From contig JACTAT010000077.1 of assembly GCA_014526335.1 (NCBI GenBank), positions 259,362 through 323,361 of the forward strand: DNA of 64,000 nucleotides, written 5' to 3'. How positions within the stretch are numbered: position 1 is the first letter of the stretch; every line of letters starts with the position of its first letter. Made by a program: the position numbers and the translations under genes. The DNA is from Chrysaora quinquecirrha (lineage: Eukaryota > Cnidaria > Scyphozoa > Semaeostomeae > Pelagiidae). This document shows positions 60,200-64,000 of the stretch, in pieces. Below the pieces are notes generated by a model that did no database searches, was not told the DNA's origin, and worked only from the letters and a program-made list of their open reading frames with translations.

Positions 60200-61360
60200 C
60201 GCGGCGGTCTTTAAGGCAGACAAGAGGCACTAATACACACAGGGTTGGCAGTATTTGGGATCGTATTTGGCAAATTCACTACAATATGATAATAATAATG
60301 ATACATCGTTTATTGATTCTAATCTGCCACCAACTTCTTGGTGGCCAACCCGCCTTCTACGATCCAGATTACTGTTGTTGTTGTTATAAAATTTTTAACA
60401 TACATTGTTTAAGAGTTCGGCATTATAATCTTGGTTTAACAGTTCCACCACTGGCAAAACTTCACTAGTACGTTTGACAAGATATTCATCCAAGAACTTC
60501 TTCGTCCTGCAACAAGGAACTTCTTGACCAACTGATCTCTGATCTGTCCTAATCTACCATTACCGGTTTTCCAGCAAAACTTTTCGCATAACGACCTTCT
60601 ATTTCACTGCCTTCGAACGTTGCGGATAAAGTGCTTCAACAGGTAATGTCTGTAGCTAAAACTTAAAGAAAAGGACTATGACTTAGTATTTCATAACGTT
60701 GCAAAGACTGAAATATTATATGGTTTGGACTAGTTTGTGCGTTTTATTCAATATTAAAACAACTGTTTCGCAATTGAAGTTTCTGGTAGAGCTATACCGC
60801 TAGATATGAGGAAAACAACTTTGTGGGATGATCTGGCAAGCCCGCTTACATGACTAACTTTACCATGATCATCTTGAATATTTCCGAAATTTCGAATGTT
60901 CAATAAATGAGTAAGAAATTCACAAGAAAAAAACGACAGTTTTTAAACGGTTAAACGGTTAAACATGTTTCGAACTATCCTAGGTCATCTTCAGTTACCT
61001 TTTTGAACATATATTCGCCTCATTTTCAACGAGTCTGACTGAATGAAACACATTTAAATGTTGCATATGCGGGAGACAGATCTATTCAGCACGGCCCGCC
61101 TGGAGGTTATTACATAGAGGGAACTTATAGACAGGATGTTTAAGGGCCCTCAAGGTCAGTAGTACTTCATGCATACTTGGCCCGTAGCTACAACACGTTG
61201 GCTTGATTATTTCAGTGAGGAAATTATGCAGACTGAGAGAACAGATTTTGTCGTAATTTCAAATCTCCACCCCTATATGGCCCTATATAGACTTGATCCA
61301 ACTTGTGAACTGACTTGGATCGAGGACTCCGACACGGTAAGCACTGTTATATTACATTAG
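60200..61360. other. Non-coding stretch left of the satellite, nothing recognised
   Basis: AT-rich with short open frames only. Scattered GACTCAG-like words begin to appear from about 61180 onwards. Confidence 0.45.
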
Positions 61361-61369
61361 AGACGTGGT

Positions 61370-63800
61370 GCTAACTCAGTGCAAGAGACATCGTACAGTG
61401 CAAGTTCATGCACCATCAAACAATATAACATCATTCAAGCCGTGAAATTAGCGGCTGACACAGTAAGCCTGCTTAATTCATTTGGGAAACCTCATTTAAC
61501 GTTTGAGATGACGTAGCACATGGCTCAGTAGGCTTTACTATTCATTGGGACCTCATTCAACCTTGAACTGACATGGCTCTTCGCAATCTACTCAGAAGGT
61601 TTAATTATTTCATTTCGGATGCTTCATACCACTTTGAAACTGATTGTTGTGGGCGTTGTTATCATCTTTTGAACCCCGTTCAGTAGGCTTTCGTATTTCT
61701 ATTGGAACTACATTCAACCTTTTAGCGGACTCGGTACTTAGCCCCTGGCTCAGTAGGCTTAATTATTACTTTTGGAACCTCATTCAACTTTGAGCTGACT
61801 CATCTCCTAGCCACAGACTCAGTACGCCTTTCTATTGCTTTGAAACCTCATTCAACTTTGAGCTGACTCATTTCCTAGCCACAGACTCCGTACGCCTTTC
61901 TATTGCTTTGGAACCTCATTCAACCTTTGAGCTGACTCAGCTCCTGGCCACTGACTCAGTAGGCCTTCATATTGCTTTCCGACCTCATTCAACTTTTGAG
62001 CTGACTCAGCTCCTGGACACTGACTCAGTAGGCCTTCATATTGCTTCGGAACCTCATTCAACTTTTGAGCTGACTCAGCCCCTGGCCACTGACTCAGTAG
62101 GCCTTCATATTGCTACGGAACGTCATTCAACGTTTGAGCTGACTCAGCACCTGGCCACTGACTCAGTAGGCCTTCACTATGCTTTGGAACCTCATTCAAC
62201 CTTTGAGCTGACTCAGCTCCTGGCCACTGACTCAGTAGGCCTTCATAGTGCTTTCCGACCTCATTTAACCTTTTTAGCTGACTCAGCTCCTGGCCACTGA
62301 CTCAGTAGGCCTTCATATTGCTTTCCGACCTCATTCAACATTTGAGCTGACTCAGCTACTGGACACTGACTCATTAGGCCTTCGTTATGCTTTGGAACCT
62401 CATTCAACATTTGAGCTGACTCAGTCCCTGGCCACTGACTCAGTAGGCCTTCATATTGCTTTCCGACCTCATTCAACTTTTGAGCTGACTCAGCTCTTTG
62501 CCACTGACTCAGTAGGCCTTCATATTGCTTTCCGACCTCATTCAACTTTTGGGCTGACTCAGCTCCTGGACACTGACTCAGTAGGCCTTCATATTGCTTT
62601 GGAACCTCATTCAACCTTTGAGCTGACTCAGCTCCTGGCCACTGACTCAGTAGGCCTTCATCTTGCTTTCCGACCTCATTCAACTTTTGAGCTGACTCAG
62701 CTCTTTGCCACTGACTCAGTAGGCCTTCATATTGCTTTCCGACCTCATTCAACTTTTGAGCTGACTCAGCTCTTTGCCACTGACTCAGTAGGCCTTCATA
62801 TTGCTTTCCGACCTCATTCAACTTTTGGGCTGACTCAGCTTCTGGACACTGACTCAGTAGGCCTTCATATTGCTTTCCGACCTCATTCAACTTTTGGGCT
62901 GACTCAGCTCCTGGACACTGACTCAGTAGGCCTTCATATTGCTTTGGAACCTCATTCAACATTTGAGCTGACTCAGCTTCTGGACACTGACTCAGTAGGC
63001 CTTCATATTGCTTGGGAACCTCATGCAACTTGTGAGCTGACTCAGCTCCTGGACACTGACTCAGTAGGCCTTTATGTTGCTTTGGAACCTCATTCAACTT
63101 TTGAGCTGACTCAGCACTTTGAGAGGACCCAGCTTTAAGCCCTGGACCTAGTAGGAACTGGGCATGGGCATGGGTATGGGTATGCCCAGTCTCTTGGAAA
63201 CCTATTGGACATTTGAGTTGATTCGGCATTTGGTCACTGACTCGGCAGGCTTTATTATTTCATATCAGATGCTACATACAACTTGTGAGCTGCCTCAGCT
63301 GCTAATGACTCAGTAGGCCTTTGTATTTCCTTACAACCCTTTTTTAACTGCTGAGCTAACTCAGCTTCTAGCCACTGACTTGGTAGGCTTTAGCATTTCA
63401 TTCGGGACCTCATACAACCTTAGGGATGACTCTGCTTCTAGCCTACTTACAATTGGGACTTTGTGCTTGTCCAGGAAAATAGTTTTGGGCATACAGTTTC
63501 ATTCACCCTCACACGATATAAACCTCAGTTAACATTGAGCTATGTCAGCATGTAGATACTGACTCACAAGGCTTTATAATAACATTTGAGCCTTTTCTAA
63601 CTCGTTTAAACAGATTGAGTACAATGCAGCTTTAGCAGCTTTAAACAATATAGACCTCATTCCGCTATTGAACTGGCTCAGCTACTGACACAGTACGCAT
63701 GATAATATCATTGGGAACTTTGCTCTTATTCAGCAAAACAGTTTTGTACATGCGGTGTCATTCACTCTCACACAATCAAAACCTTGTTGACTTTGAGCTA
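61370..63800. repeat. Satellite region; homogeneous 69-bp core at about 61835-63125
   Basis: The core is about 18-19 tandem units of 69 bp. Each unit reads GAGCTGACTCAGCTCCTGG, CACTGACTCAGTAGGCC, TTCATATTGCTTT and CCTCATTCAAC in order. Degenerate units flank it on both sides. Because 69 is a multiple of 3, two strands stay open: plus 61908-62300 and 62392-63138, and minus 63229-62261 (322 codons, 23-residue periodicity). No homology, splice structure or codon bias shows that either is translated. Confidence 0.9.
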
Positions 63801-64000
63801 ATTGATCACCCATTGAATGGGGTTTGTTTTAGTGTGACAACTTGATGTATAATGTCAACGTGTTTAGATCCTCATGTTCACCCTTAATTCTGACTAACCT
63901 GTGAAGAAATCAATTAGCCTGTGGAAAGAAAAAGGTTAAGACAAGCCTAAGGAACACATGCCAATGGAACAGCTTCCATGCTGGGAATGTGTTGTAGAAA

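Overview
The window is animal nuclear DNA: AT-rich, with short exons (60-480 bp) bounded by clean GT/AG sites and introns packed with short transposons. The gene set (an animal-type universal stress protein, a secreted two-subdomain lectin-like protein, an MDM2-like RING protein) together with the repeat load points to a non-bilaterian metazoan, most likely an anthozoan cnidarian (coral or sea anemone). That placement is inference; no diagnostic marker is intact.

Four protein genes are supported, all on the + strand. (1) 2690-31611: the last 22 exons of UTP20, a HEAT-repeat component of the small-subunit (SSU) processome. The 5' part lies left of the window. The reading frame is continuous except for one missing base in an A-run in the fourth visible exon. 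(2) 34260-36135: a complete four-exon universal stress protein of 165 residues. (3) 41914-54151: a complete-looking 335-residue protein with four ZZ/C1-like zinc modules, a short acidic linker and a C-terminal RING whose ligand spacing and tail length match MDM2 exactly. (4) 55661-57129, possibly to 58586: a secreted protein with a PAN-like N-terminal part and two tandem lectin-like subdomains.

Mobile DNA fills the rest. A decayed Ty1/copia element (minus strand, 38.8-41.6 kb) is split by a 1198-bp hAT element with perfect terminal inverted repeats (TIRs) and an 8-bp target-site duplication (TSD). Other families are: TA-flanked short elements (at least six copies), a 610-bp mariner-like pair, two TWA-flanked PIF/Harbinger-like families, a second hAT element with a perfect TSD, tRNA-derived SINE-like repeats, and several foldback elements. 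A fragment of 28S rDNA sits in a UTP20 intron. At 48.1-52.7 kb there is a tandem duplication of about 2.4 kb with hairpin ends.

The right end (about 61.4-63.8 kb) is a satellite whose core is a 69-bp unit. Each unit carries a Maf/AP-1-type palindrome and a second TGACTCAG, making a dense homotypic binding-site array if it is functional. The four genes are not an operon and share no obvious pathway. The most distinctive observations are the ZZ-plus-MDM2-RING architecture, the TGACTCAG array, and the nested frame-preserving transposon insertion.
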